This document shows, piece after piece, positions 1 through 8,543 of a stretch of 41,833 bases of DNA. The DNA comes from Rhodothermaceae bacterium. GTDB lineage: Bacteria > Bacteroidota > Rhodothermia > Rhodothermales > JAHQVL01. Each line of letters begins with the position of its first letter. The first letter of the stretch is position 1. The stretch covers positions 1 through 41,833 of the forward strand of contig JAHQVL010000236.1 in the NCBI GenBank assembly GCA_019634345.1, written 5' to 3'. A program made the translations under genes and the position numbers. Below the pieces are notes generated by a model that had not been told where the DNA came from, did no database searches, and was given only the letters and a program-made list of their open reading frames with translations.

Positions 1-475
1 ACCCCAAACCAGTGACATCCTGTACCAGAGTGCCTGGCGTCATATCCTGGATAGCAAGGGATTGCCTATCATCAAGCCGCCCTGGTTCAGGCTAACAGCG
101 TATGATATGAACAAAGGAGAACTCATCTGGCAAGTACCTGTGGGGTATACGCCCCACCTTGTGGAGCAAGGATTTACCGATACAGGGGCATCGGTGTTCT
201 TGAAAGGTGGTCCGGCAGCGACAGCAGGCGACCTGATTTTTATGTCGACCGAGGATGCTATCCGGGCGTATGATATGGAGGATGGCGCAGAGCTATGGTC
301 TCATGACTTACCATCTATGGGGAGAGGTAAACCGTCTGTGTACGAAGTGGATGGCCGGCAGTTTGTTGTCGTTTCGGCTTCTAACATCCAGAGATGGGGG
401 CAATCTCTTCAGGCCGATTTTGAGAATACAATCCCGCAATACATGGCCTTCTCTTTACCTGTAACTGAACCATGA
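1..475 (+). CDS. PQQ-dependent dehydrogenase, C-terminal fragment (5' end outside window)
   Basis: The reading frame is open from base 2 to a TGA at 473-475, so only about 157 C-terminal residues are present and the start lies upstream of the window. The fragment carries PQQ beta-propeller blade signatures: LTAYDMNKGELIWQVPVG, then AGDLIFMSTEDAIRAYDMED and GAELWSHDLP, each a W-type blade ending in a strand with Asp-Gly-Trp-like spacing. The run PSVYEVDGRQFVVVSAS is typical of the last blades of membrane or periplasmic quinoprotein glucose/alcohol dehydrogenases. Such enzymes oxidise sugars or alcohols in the periplasm and pass electrons to quinone or cytochrome c. The substrate cannot be told from this fragment. 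It lies upstream of and parallel to the heme-motif protein at 602, separated by 126 bp. Confidence 0.8.
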   Translation, partial: PQTSDILYQSAWRHILDSKGLPIIKPPWFRLTAYDMNKGELIWQVPVGYTPHLVEQGFTDTGASVFLKGGPAATAGDLIFMSTEDAIRAYDMEDGAELWSHDLPSMGRGKPSVYEVDGRQFVVVSASNIQRWGQSLQADFENTIPQYMAFSLPVTEP

Positions 476-601
476 TCGTGATGGATTAATACGGATTGCT
501 GGAATACTGGGAAGATCGAAGGCGGCAACCGGTGGACGGGCATAATTCTTGAAATAAATGTTTTGTTATCGTTCCGTTTGTTCATTTTGAGATACCGTTC
601 T

Positions 602-3004
602 ATGCAAGCAATTCGTTACTGTATCCCGCGCGCGCTTCTTTTGTACTTTTGCCTCACCTTTACTTCGATCTCCTCCCTCGCTCAATCGAAGACGGATTTA
701 CCGAACCCCATTATGTTCGTTACCCAATTACCCATGCCGGATGATTGGATGATGATTACCCAGTCGTTTGGTAATCATTTGGGGAACGTGCCTAATTCAG
801 GAAGGGGCGGTGATTTGTATATCTATTATCCGGCTCAAGATAGTTTGAAAAACTTGACGGCCCTGGCTGGTTACGGCACAGAGGGTTTTCAAGGGGCAAC
901 CAGCATTGCTGTACGGGATCCCCAGGTGCATTGGGATGGCACAAAGGCTGTATTTAGTATGGTGGTTGGGGCAACCGAAAGCCAATACCAACATATCGCT
1001 TATTATTGGCAGATGTACGAAGTGACGGGCCTGGGAATCAATGACACGCCTGTAATTACCAAAGTGGCAAACCAGCCCGTTGATTTTAATAATGTCAGCC
1101 CGGTTTATGGCACAGACGACCGTATCTTATTCACCTCTGACCGGCCAAGAAACGGAGAACGGCACTTGTATCCGCAGCGCGATGAATATGAATCGGCTCC
1201 GACCGTCACGGGGATCTGGTCGCTCGATCCAGCCACGGGCGACGTATTCTTGATGAACCACTCGCCATCAGGGAATTTCTCACCGCTTATCGACAGCTAT
1301 GGCCGAGTGCTTTCTACGCGGTGGGATCATTTGCAGCGTGATCAGCAAAACTACCCGGGGAGTGCAAGCGGTGCGTTTAACTGGACAGATGAATCGATCT
1401 CATCGACCAAAACGTCTTCCTATGATGAGGTTTTCCCTGAGGCGTTAGCTGCGGTGGGGGACATCAATGGGCATGAAATCGAGGTCTTTTTCCCCTGGCA
1501 AATTAACGAGGACGGGACTGGTGAGGAGATCTTGAATCATCTTGGGAGGCATGAGCTGCTCAACTATTTCGAGCAGTCGTTTATGGACGATCCAGACCTG
1601 GATTACTTTGGGTTTAATCGCCCAGGTTCAATGCCCATTCGCAACCTGTTTCAACTGGCTGAGAATCCTGCACAGCCTGGTGAATACTTTGGAGTGAATG
1701 CCCCCACGTTTTTTCATTATACTTCGGGGCAGCTCGTCCGGTTGTATGCGCCGCCGGCTATGAATCCGGACTCGATTGCAGTTTCTAGTGCAACTGCGGA
1801 GGAATTCACCGATGGGCACTATCGGCACCCAAGGCCTCTTTCTGATGGTACACTTTTAGCGTCGCACACAACGTATACCGATGTGTCGGCGAATATCGGG
1901 ACGCGTGCAGAACCGGAGTCTCCCTACCGATTCCGGATAAAGATTCTTGAAAATAACGGAGACACCTGGGCTCCAGGGGAATCCCTAACTGCCGGCATTT
2001 ATAAACCTGTTCAATACTGGGATCCCGATGTACTCGTCACTTACTCCGAGTCCGTTCCTATGTGGGAATTCAGTCCTGTAGAAGTGGTTGCTCGCCCAAG
2101 GCCATCTAAGACCTATGCAACAATTGAAGACCCCGAGTTGCAGATTTTTCAGGAAGAGGAAATTGATATCGCAGTCTTGCAGGAGTTCTTAAGAGAGAAC
2201 GAACTTGCATTGGTTGTGAGCCGCAATGTGACTACGCGAGATGCGGCAGACCAACAGCAACCGTATAATTTGCGTGTCGCAAATAGCAGCACGGAGACCA
2301 AGGGAACGGAGGGCACGATGTATGAAGTGTCTCACATGCAGTTTTTTCAGGGCGACCAGATCCGTGGATACGATGGTATGTCGGGTGGTGGTCGGCGAGT
2401 GATCGCACAGCCAATGCACGAGGACGCAGGGAATATGGATACAAATGGCCCCGTGGGGAGTGTTGAGGTGGCTGCGGATGGTTCCATTGCTGCCTTTGTA
2501 CCGGCTCGCCGAGCTATGACGTGGCAACTGGTCGACTCGGATGCATTGCCCGTTGTGAGAGAGCGGTACTGGATATCGTTCCAGCCTGGTGAGATTCGTT
2601 CATGCGGTGGGTGCCACGGCGCCAATACGGTTACACAGGATGGCGGGGCGCCGCCCGTAAATCCGCCTGAAGCCCTTCGCGCCTTAATGCAGCATTACAA
2701 ACAATCTCCGGTGTCTGTTGAGCCAGACAGTGAGGTTTCCGTACCCCAACAGGCTGTTAGTAATTATCCCAATCCGTTTTATAAAGAGACCAGGTTGAGC
2801 TATACCGTTCCAACTGCTGGGCAGGTAAAACTTTCAGTGTTCTCAGTAGATGGACGCGAAATAACAACGCTTGTTGATGCACATCATACTGCCGGGCAAT
2901 ACTCAGTTGCCTGGGATGCTGAAGCTTATGGAAGTGGGGTGTATGTCTCACGGTTGAAAGTGAATGGTCAGGTGGCGAGTGGGAAGATGATTGTAGCGAA
3001 GTAA
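602..3004 (+). CDS. Secreted HzsA-like beta-propeller protein with CxxCH heme site and T9SS sorting domain
   Basis: I chose the ATG at 602 because it begins a clear signal peptide (MQAIRYCIPRALLLYFCLTF, cleaved after SLAQS); the frame stays open further upstream from a TTG at 563. The protein is 800 aa. The N-terminal two thirds resemble the family around the middle domain of hydrazine synthase alpha (start MFVTQLPMPDDW, then HWDGTKAVFSMVVG and VYGTDDRILFTSDRPR). That family is widespread in bacteria that do not perform anammox, so no hydrazine chemistry is implied. One c-type heme motif, CGGCH, sits at residues 668-672. The last ~80 residues form a type A T9SS sorting domain (NYPNPF, then GSGVYVSRLKVNG and KMIVAK). 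The protein is therefore expected to cross the outer membrane and be released or surface-anchored. A hairpin terminator follows. The reaction is unknown; a surface electron-transfer or binding role is inferred. Confidence 0.85.
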   Translation: MQAIRYCIPRALLLYFCLTFTSISSLAQSKTDLPNPIMFVTQLPMPDDWMMITQSFGNHLGNVPNSGRGGDLYIYYPAQDSLKNLTALAGYGTEGFQGATSIAVRDPQVHWDGTKAVFSMVVGATESQYQHIAYYWQMYEVTGLGINDTPVITKVANQPVDFNNVSPVYGTDDRILFTSDRPRNGERHLYPQRDEYESAPTVTGIWSLDPATGDVFLMNHSPSGNFSPLIDSYGRVLSTRWDHLQRDQQNYPGSASGAFNWTDESISSTKTSSYDEVFPEALAAVGDINGHEIEVFFPWQINEDGTGEEILNHLGRHELLNYFEQSFMDDPDLDYFGFNRPGSMPIRNLFQLAENPAQPGEYFGVNAPTFFHYTSGQLVRLYAPPAMNPDSIAVSSATAEEFTDGHYRHPRPLSDGTLLASHTTYTDVSANIGTRAEPESPYRFRIKILENNGDTWAPGESLTAGIYKPVQYWDPDVLVTYSESVPMWEFSPVEVVARPRPSKTYATIEDPELQIFQEEEIDIAVLQEFLRENELALVVSRNVTTRDAADQQQPYNLRVANSSTETKGTEGTMYEVSHMQFFQGDQIRGYDGMSGGGRRVIAQPMHEDAGNMDTNGPVGSVEVAADGSIAAFVPARRAMTWQLVDSDALPVVRERYWISFQPGEIRSCGGCHGANTVTQDGGAPPVNPPEALRALMQHYKQSPVSVEPDSEVSVPQQAVSNYPNPFYKETRLSYTVPTAGQVKLSVFSVDGREITTLVDAHHTAGQYSVAWDAEAYGSGVYVSRLKVNGQVASGKMIVAK

Positions 3005-3083
3005 ACCTGACAGAGCTAGTGCTAAGAAGAAGGATGACTTCCTGTGAAGGAATATCTGAACGTATTATAATTAGAAACCATGG

Positions 3084-3112
3084 GGCTCCTGCAGTTTTGT
3101 AGGAGCCTTTTT
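3084..3112 (+). terminator. Rho-independent terminator after the HzsA-like gene
   Basis: GGCTCCTGCA (3084-3093) pairs with TGTAGGAGCC (3098-3107) through ten base pairs, one of them G-U, around a GTTT loop. Five T residues follow at 3108-3112. It lies 80 bp after the stop at 3004 and 95 bp before the next start, which separates the two parallel genes. Confidence 0.8.
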
Positions 3113-3207
3113 GGTAGGCCTCTCTTAGCATGAATTGCTACTTGTGCAGTATAAAAGGAATGCAATCGGTTTTTATCTTTTAGGATCAACTACACCCAAG
3201 ATCTAAC

Positions 3208-5457
3208 ATGAATACATGCATTTCCCGTTCAACCATTTTCTTTTTAATACTGATTGTTATTAGCCTGTGTGGGGCAGTTGATGCAATTGCCCAGGATCAC
3301 CGAATTGCAATCCGAATGATGGATGGTAAAGCGGAGTTTTATCATCCATCTACTGGAGAACCGTTTTTTCCCCGGGGTAACAACTACATTGATTTGCGCC
3401 CGGATCAGAACAACCGGTACGTTGTCAGCAGCCTTTTTTCAACAAGCTATCATGACGCAGAAAAAATCGCCTCTGATTTCCAGCGCATGAAAGCTTTGGG
3501 CTACAACACGGCTCGAGTTTTTTTCGACCTGTGTGTAGTGCCTGATTGTGTTGGTGCATTATCAGGGGGACTTCGGGAAGACTATATGGACAATGTAGTC
3601 GAACTGCTTGAATTGGCCAAGCGCTACGAGATCTATACAATCCTTACTGCAAACTGGCTCCCCGATTATGGGGGGTATCTGGATGCTCATGAATCTTGCC
3701 GGCCCAATTTTGATCACGGTAATTGCCTGCTGCTTTCAGAACCTGGGGTCGCTTCTTATGTGCAGTTCTTTCAAGATTTTATTCAGGCCCTCCTGGACCG
3801 CGACGCTCCTCTGGATATTATTATGGCGTATCAACTGAGGAATGAAGTGTCTCTTGAACTGAATGCCCCGCCCCTGTCCTTTTCCTCAGGGATGGTGACT
3901 GCGGCAAATGGGAAAACCTATAATATGGCTTCTGGGAGTGAGAAAGAGGACCTGGTAAATGAGGGGTTGGTACATTGGGCAAACACGGTACGCGCCGCTA
4001 TCCTTGAGCTTGATCCAACTGCTCTTGTAACGGCGGGGTTTTTTGCGCCAAATGTCCCTCATGAATGGCGGCCGGGAGATATTCGCATGGTTCGAAGCGA
4101 AGCTGTCCTTCGTGACTCTGATCTGGATTTTCTGGATTTTCATCCTTATCCCGGTGTAGGCCTGACGATGGAGCAACACGCTGAGAATTACGGCATGATT
4201 GGTTATGAAGAAAAGCCGATTATCCTTGGTGAGATAGGTGCGTTCCGGGACGCCTATAGCACGGCTGAACAGGCTGCGATTGCACTCAGGAGTTGGCAAG
4301 CTGAAGCGTGTGATGTAGGTTTTGATGGGTTCGTGTTATGGCAATGGGATGCTCCAAATCTGGCAATTGTTGGTGACAATGTATGGGGGCCTCATGATGG
4401 CAACGGTGAAATCGCACGAGTTATGGCTCCAGCATTCAATGATGATCCATGCACAGCCCCCAAAGCAAATTTGTCATTGGGCCAGCCCACTACCGCATCA
4501 AACTCATTACCAGCCGGACCACCAGCCCTTGCTTTTGATGGCCAGCCCGGCTCTAGCTGGCAGGCGGGCGATCTTCCAGAGCAGTGGATTGAAGTAGATT
4601 TGGGCGATGACAGCGAAGTGGGAGGCATAGCGATGCTGACCGATCAGTTTCCGGCTGGCCGAACGGTGCACGACGTATTAGGAAGAAGCTCGGGCGAAAC
4701 CGACTATACCCTCTTGCATACCTTCGACCAGGAAACTGATTTTGGAGAATGGTTAACCTTTAACCCTGAGACCGCCTGGGAGAACATTCGATTTGTACGA
4801 ATACTAACCCGGATATCGCCGTCATGGGTTTCCTGGCAAGAGATCAACGTACTTCCTGTAGCAGAAGAAGGCTATTTACCATTGCCGCCCGCCCTACACG
4901 CTCCTGCAGATTATGCTGACCTGGAGCCTGGCTCTCATGTGTTAGCGTGGGACGCAGTGGCAGGAGTAACATCCTATGAGTTACAAGTCGCTTCCGATAG
5001 TACGTTTGCTATGATGTTGATTGGCGAAGAAGGGCTTGAGAATACTACCTATACTGCGACTCAACTTGGTGAAACAGGGCTCTTCTTCTGGCGAATACGC
5101 GCCATGAATGCAACGGGATATAGTCCCTGGTCAAATGCGAGACGCTTTCGGGTTGACCGCATTTCGAACGTGGGTGTGGAAGGCTCCATACCCCTTTCCT
5201 TTGCCGTTCATCCAAACTACCCGAATCCCTTTTCCGGTTCTACGACATTTCGGTTTGACTTGCCCGAACCCGCTTTTGTGAGGCTGACTGTTTATGATGT
5301 ACTAGGACGCTCCCTTGATACTATAGTGGCCGAACCAATGCCTGCTGGTCAACAACGAATTTCCTGGCAGCCACAGGGCATAGGGAATGGGGTGTATTTT
5401 TATCGTATAGAGGCTGGAATACACAGAGGCAGCGGTAAGCTGCTTATAGTGATGTAG
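3208..5457 (+). CDS. Secreted GH5-like glycoside hydrolase with F5/8C, FN3 and T9SS sorting domains
   Basis: The protein is 749 aa and starts at an ATG followed by a signal peptide (hydrophobic core FFLILIVISLCGAVDAIAQ). Residues ~35-400 form a TIM-barrel glycosidase of the GH5 type or a relative. The start EPFFPRGNNYIDLRP, the Asn-Glu pair in YQLRNEVSLEL (acid/base Glu ~212) and the nucleophile strand PIILGEIGAFR (Glu342) fit clan GH-A. Residues ~420-555 look like a discoidin (F5/8 type C) carbohydrate-binding domain (NLSLGQPTTASNS, then SSWQAGDLPEQWIEVDLG). Residues ~560-650 are an FN3-like domain. The C-terminal ~80 residues are a T9SS sorting domain (NYPNPFSGSTTFRFDLPEP). It should act outside the cell on a beta-linked polysaccharide such as a mannan or glucan; the exact substrate cannot be read. 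The next gene is a convergent glycosidase. Confidence 0.85.
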   Translation: MNTCISRSTIFFLILIVISLCGAVDAIAQDHRIAIRMMDGKAEFYHPSTGEPFFPRGNNYIDLRPDQNNRYVVSSLFSTSYHDAEKIASDFQRMKALGYNTARVFFDLCVVPDCVGALSGGLREDYMDNVVELLELAKRYEIYTILTANWLPDYGGYLDAHESCRPNFDHGNCLLLSEPGVASYVQFFQDFIQALLDRDAPLDIIMAYQLRNEVSLELNAPPLSFSSGMVTAANGKTYNMASGSEKEDLVNEGLVHWANTVRAAILELDPTALVTAGFFAPNVPHEWRPGDIRMVRSEAVLRDSDLDFLDFHPYPGVGLTMEQHAENYGMIGYEEKPIILGEIGAFRDAYSTAEQAAIALRSWQAEACDVGFDGFVLWQWDAPNLAIVGDNVWGPHDGNGEIARVMAPAFNDDPCTAPKANLSLGQPTTASNSLPAGPPALAFDGQPGSSWQAGDLPEQWIEVDLGDDSEVGGIAMLTDQFPAGRTVHDVLGRSSGETDYTLLHTFDQETDFGEWLTFNPETAWENIRFVRILTRISPSWVSWQEINVLPVAEEGYLPLPPALHAPADYADLEPGSHVLAWDAVAGVTSYELQVASDSTFAMMLIGEEGLENTTYTATQLGETGLFFWRIRAMNATGYSPWSNARRFRVDRISNVGVEGSIPLSFAVHPNYPNPFSGSTTFRFDLPEPAFVRLTVYDVLGRSLDTIVAEPMPAGQQRISWQPQGIGNGVYFYRIEAGIHRGSGKLLIVM

Positions 5458-5472
5458 CTTTCCGCTGCCTCT
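5425..5472 (+). terminator. Imperfect hairpin spanning the stop codon of the GH5-like gene
   Basis: AGAGGCAGCGGTAAGCT (5425-5441) pairs with AGCTTTCCGCTGCCTCT (5456-5472) with one mismatch in 17 positions. The loop is 14 nt and contains part of the TAG at 5455-5457. No T-run follows, so it may be a processing or stability hairpin rather than a classical terminator. Confidence 0.5.
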
Positions 5473-5476
5473 GGTG

Positions 5477-5510
5477 GGTATACACAAGCCACAGGGTAGG
5501 CCTGTATACC
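5477..5510. terminator. Inverted repeat between convergent genes, possible bidirectional terminator
   Basis: GGTATACA (5477-5484) and TGTATACC (5503-5510) are perfect inverted copies. The spacer can pair further through GCC/GGC or ACAGG/CCTGT. It lies in the 80-bp gap between two convergent stops (5457 and 5538), where a shared terminator is expected. A T-rich run is absent close to the stem. Confidence 0.4.
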
Positions 5511-5537
5511 ATGTAGATGAACTGGGCTTTATTTTCC

Positions 5538-7352
5538 TTATTTCTTCAATAAAACCACCCAATCCTTGTCAGAATCAGCAGGTGGGGCACCAATTCGGAG
5601 ATCGCCGTTTGCACGAACGGTTCGGGCGTCGCCTTCAAAGCTGCCTGTTCTTGGGTTGTACCAGGACATGGTGAAGTTGCCATTAATGCCGTTCAGGGTA
5701 GTGCCTGACTTTTCTCCCATTTTCTGGTAGATCACATAGGCCTCATCCTTTTTAGCAAGAACGTAATCGGCGGCGTCAGGAGTGGCTTCATCCATGGGGA
5801 CCATCTCCCAGAATGGGACGTCGCTCTGAGCGAAGAAATCAAGGGCATAACGGCTTTGATCCCACATCTTGTCCCGGCTTCTCCAATCCTCACAGGTGAG
5901 GTCAGAGTGCTCGTTTTCATAGCCGAAGTACCATTCTACACCCCATGCTCCCGCCATAAGGGCCCCCCAAAGGGCATTTTGACGCGCGTTGTTGTGTTCC
6001 GGATTCACGTTGTCAGGAACCACTGAATAGCGGTGATCCCCAGGTTCATCGACGGCACTCGCCCAGGTTTTTCCAGCCTCTTCCGCCAGTTTTCTCCATT
6101 TAAGCACAAAAGAATGCACATTGCCGAAGTCCTCTCGGTTGGTTTGCAAGGAGAGTCCGGTATACTTGGATTCTGGACCAAGAAGGTCGTAGAATTGCTG
6201 CCCATTGTGGATCACTATATGATGTTGGTAGGGGTCATTGTCGTGAAAGTACTGGGCACAGGCGAGGCGTTGTGTTGTGGTTTGCCAGGGGGTTTGATGA
6301 TTCGCTACCCATTCTCCGTTTTCTTCGCCAATATTCCAGTTTAATGCCAGGTGATGGCTGAAGCGTGCGATGAGTTCGCGGTAGTATAATTTACGATGTA
6401 CGCCCAGGTCGCCGTTATCAAGAAGCCCCTGGTTTTCTGATTCAGAGGTTTTGAAATGCAAGAACATGCCCAGATGGTCTGCATGTTCAAAGACGATTTC
6501 CCACTGGTCCAGTTTGGATACGTCCATGCGATCGAATACGTCATAGGAGATATAGGGGAAGACGTTCTTGTCATCGCCGGCGATATTCATAGGAAGGAAG
6601 GAGAACGCATTCATGCCTTTGTCGGCGAGGTAGTTGATGGCGCCAATGAGCGCTTTTCCTTTTCCTCCCTGCCAGCTTGGATCTCCTTCGTTCCAATCCT
6701 GGAGATGCGGCTCCCAGGTCTTGATAAACTGATCGCCGTGGCCGTCCGAATGGAAATTGCCATCAAAATCGGCATAGGCCAGCAGGTTCTCGGGGGCGTC
6801 GGCTCCTGCTTTTAAGAAGTATTCGCCTGATTCTGCAAATTGCAGGTAGGTCTTGTCGACGAATTGAAGCCGCCCTTTCCCTCTCAAGTCGCGGCCCGTT
6901 TTGTCGCTGGCTCCTACCGTAAAACTTCCTCGCATGCCATCCATGTGGCCAGCACTTTGGCCGGCAAGGCGCTCGTTGGATACATTTATATTTGCGCCTT
7001 TTCTAAAGGAAACTACATAATGCCACTCTCCTGTTTCGTCAGGACTAAAGTGCACACGCCACTTGTTGCCGCTATCGGCAGAGGTCTCGGCGGCGTTTCC
7101 ATCTGCTGCATAATATCCCGGTACGTGATAACTTTTATCAGCATGGAAGAAGGTGACGTCGAGACGGTAGTTCAAGAACGGATTGTAGGAATGGGTTTCA
7201 GAGGATTCAACGCCATCAAACGTAAGCGTAATCTTGTGCCATTTTTTGAGTTCTCCTGATATCTCTACGCCATCATTAGGAAGTGCATATCCTTTACACG
7301 AAACGAAGAGTATCAAAATAAATGAACAGAGGAGAGGGCGTAGCATGATCAT
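5538..7352 (-). CDS. Lipoprotein DUF5060-type glycoside hydrolase
   Basis: The protein is 604 aa. The ATG at 7352 (a second in-frame ATG lies 6 bp inside) begins a short hydrophobic leader ending LFVSCKG, a likely lipobox with Cys near residue 19. Residues ~30-150 match the DUF5060 beta-sandwich (KWHKITLTFDGVESS; RVHFSPDETGEWHYVVSF). A TIM barrel of the DUF4038/apiosidase-like group follows. Its candidate acid/base Glu is in NWNIGEENGEW (~residue 340) and its nucleophile in SAVDEPGDH (~435). The last ~80 residues (SWYNPRTGSFEGDARTV, then WVVLLKK) resemble the PF12904 beta domain that ends such enzymes. It is probably anchored in a membrane facing the periplasm or outside, degrading plant or algal glycans. 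It is convergent with the GH5-like gene. The sugar substrate is unknown. Confidence 0.8.
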   Translation of the reverse strand: MIMLRPLLCSFILILFVSCKGYALPNDGVEISGELKKWHKITLTFDGVESSETHSYNPFLNYRLDVTFFHADKSYHVPGYYAADGNAAETSADSGNKWRVHFSPDETGEWHYVVSFRKGANINVSNERLAGQSAGHMDGMRGSFTVGASDKTGRDLRGKGRLQFVDKTYLQFAESGEYFLKAGADAPENLLAYADFDGNFHSDGHGDQFIKTWEPHLQDWNEGDPSWQGGKGKALIGAINYLADKGMNAFSFLPMNIAGDDKNVFPYISYDVFDRMDVSKLDQWEIVFEHADHLGMFLHFKTSESENQGLLDNGDLGVHRKLYYRELIARFSHHLALNWNIGEENGEWVANHQTPWQTTTQRLACAQYFHDNDPYQHHIVIHNGQQFYDLLGPESKYTGLSLQTNREDFGNVHSFVLKWRKLAEEAGKTWASAVDEPGDHRYSVVPDNVNPEHNNARQNALWGALMAGAWGVEWYFGYENEHSDLTCEDWRSRDKMWDQSRYALDFFAQSDVPFWEMVPMDEATPDAADYVLAKKDEAYVIYQKMGEKSGTTLNGINGNFTMSWYNPRTGSFEGDARTVRANGDLRIGAPPADSDKDWVVLLKK

Positions 7353-7506
7353 GGGTATGTGGGTTTTATGGGGGGATGGATCAGAAGATAAGTACTTTTG
7401 CTAATTCCTGCATCCTTAAATACGCTTTATTTCACTGATCCATTAGCATACTAACAAACTGATTCATATCTACCAATATATACAACCCAATGACCCCATT
7501 GGGTTG

Positions 7507-7591
7507 GTTTCGTGTTCCGGGTTTCGAGTTTGTTAGTGGCAATACACTCAAACCCGAAACAACCCGATACACGAAACCCGATACACGAAAC
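7507..7591. repeat. Inverted plus tandem 14-bp repeat element upstream of floA
   Basis: Two perfect tandem copies of CCCGATACACGAAA occupy 7563-7576 and 7577-7590. The left segment at 7507-7526, read on the other strand, matches 7572-7591 at 18 of 20 positions (CGAAACCCGATACACGAAAC against CGAAACCCGGAACACGAAAC). Together they can form a long imperfect hairpin. The composition, built of CCCGAAAC and ACACGAAAC units, differs from the surroundings. It looks like a small repetitive extragenic element or a decayed MITE. Confidence 0.6.
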
Positions 7592-7594
7592 AGA

Positions 7595-7610
7595 TAAAAT
7601 CTAGATTTTA
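7595..7610. promoter_or_regulatory. Perfect 16-bp palindrome ending on the first base of the floA start codon
   Basis: TAAAATCTAGATTTTA reads the same on both strands, and its final A is the A of the floA ATG at 7610-7612. No Shine-Dalgarno sequence is present. The site could be an operator for a dimeric repressor, or a hairpin that controls start-codon access. Confidence 0.55.
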
Positions 7611-8521
7611 TGGAAGGTCTTATTGGCGGTGCTAGTATTTTTGTAATCCTGTTCATTTTGTTCGGGGCGATTATGATTTTATATCTGGTCCCTGTTAATT
7701 TGTGGATTACAGCCCTGTTTTCGGGAGTGCGCGTCAATCTGTTTAGCGATCTGGTTGGAATGAGGCTACGGCGTGTGCCGCCCATCCGTATTGTTCGTCC
7801 GCTTATTACAGCACATAAAGCAGGGATTTTTGTAAACATCTCTCATTTGGAAGCGCATTTCCTGGCAGGCGGGCATGTCGAGCAGGTTATAAATGCGTTG
7901 ATCTCTGCGGATAAGGCGAACATTAACCTGAGCTTTGAACAGGCGACCGCCATTGATCTTGCCGGCCGGGATGTTTTTGAAGCCGTCCAGCTATCTGTTA
8001 ATCCGCGAGTGATCAATACCCCACCCATTTCCGCTATCGCCAGTGACGGGATTCAATTGCGTGCTGTTGCTCGCGTTACGGTGCGGGCCAATATAGAACG
8101 ATTAGTAGGGGGTGCTGGTGAGGAGACGATTATTGCGCGTGTGGGTGAAGGGATTGTGTCTACGATTGGCTCATCTGCATCGTATGCCGATGTGTTGGAG
8201 CACCCTGACGCCATTTCGCAGATGGTTCTGGCTACCGGATTAGATTCTGGAACTGCATTTGAAATCCTTTCTATTGACATCGCCGATGTTGATGTCGGTG
8301 AAAACATCGGAGCCAAATTGCAGACCGATCAAGCTGAAGCCGATCTGCAAGTGGCTCGTGCTAAAGCAGAAGAGCGCCGTGCAATGGCGGTTGCGCATGA
8401 GCAGGAGATGTATGCCGCGATGCAAGCGCAACATGCTCGTGTTATTAAGGCGGAAGCTCAAGTGCCTAAAGCCCTAGCTGAGGCCTTTCGTAATGGGCAA
8501 TTATTAGGCAAAAGCACCTGA
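7610..8521 (+). CDS. floA: Flotillin-like protein FloA
   Basis: The protein is 303 aa, somewhat shorter than the usual ~330. An N-terminal membrane segment (residues ~6-28, [19 protein letters not shown]) is followed by the FloA-specific SPFH-like region ([11 protein letters not shown], then [50 protein letters not shown]). A C-terminal Ala/Glu-rich coiled coil follows ([19 protein letters not shown], then [16 protein letters not shown]). FloA oligomerises in functional membrane microdomains and scaffolds signalling, secretion and cell-envelope proteins. In many bacteria it is encoded next to an NfeD-type partner; none is adjacent here. The gene stands alone between convergent and divergent neighbours, behind the palindrome and repeat element described separately. 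Confidence 0.92.
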   Translation: MEGLIGGASIFVILFILFGAIMILYLVPVNLWITALFSGVRVNLFSDLVGMRLRRVPPIRIVRPLITAHKAGIFVNISHLEAHFLAGGHVEQVINALISADKANINLSFEQATAIDLAGRDVFEAVQLSVNPRVINTPPISAIASDGIQLRAVARVTVRANIERLVGGAGEETIIARVGEGIVSTIGSSASYADVLEHPDAISQMVLATGLDSGTAFEILSIDIADVDVGENIGAKLQTDQAEADLQVARAKAEERRAMAVAHEQEMYAAMQAQHARVIKAEAQVPKALAEAFRNGQLLGKST

Positions 8522-8543
8522 TCGTTTATTACCGCTTCGTTCC

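Noticed and set aside
2189-2625. Open frames on the - strand inside the HzsA-like gene
   Set aside because: They are antisense shadows of a strong coding sequence, with His/Arg/Cys-rich products typical of non-coding frames.
602-3004. Hydrazine synthase / anammox function for the HzsA-like protein
   Set aside because: Only the middle-domain resemblance and one heme motif are present, it carries a T9SS sorting domain, and no other anammox genes are near.
6456-7259. Long open frames on the + strand opposite the DUF5060 gene
   Set aside because: They lie wholly antisense to a well-supported gene and show no domain, signal peptide or family wording.
7563-7590. Tandem 14-mers considered as a CRISPR start
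   Set aside because: There are only two copies with no spacers between them and no cas genes.
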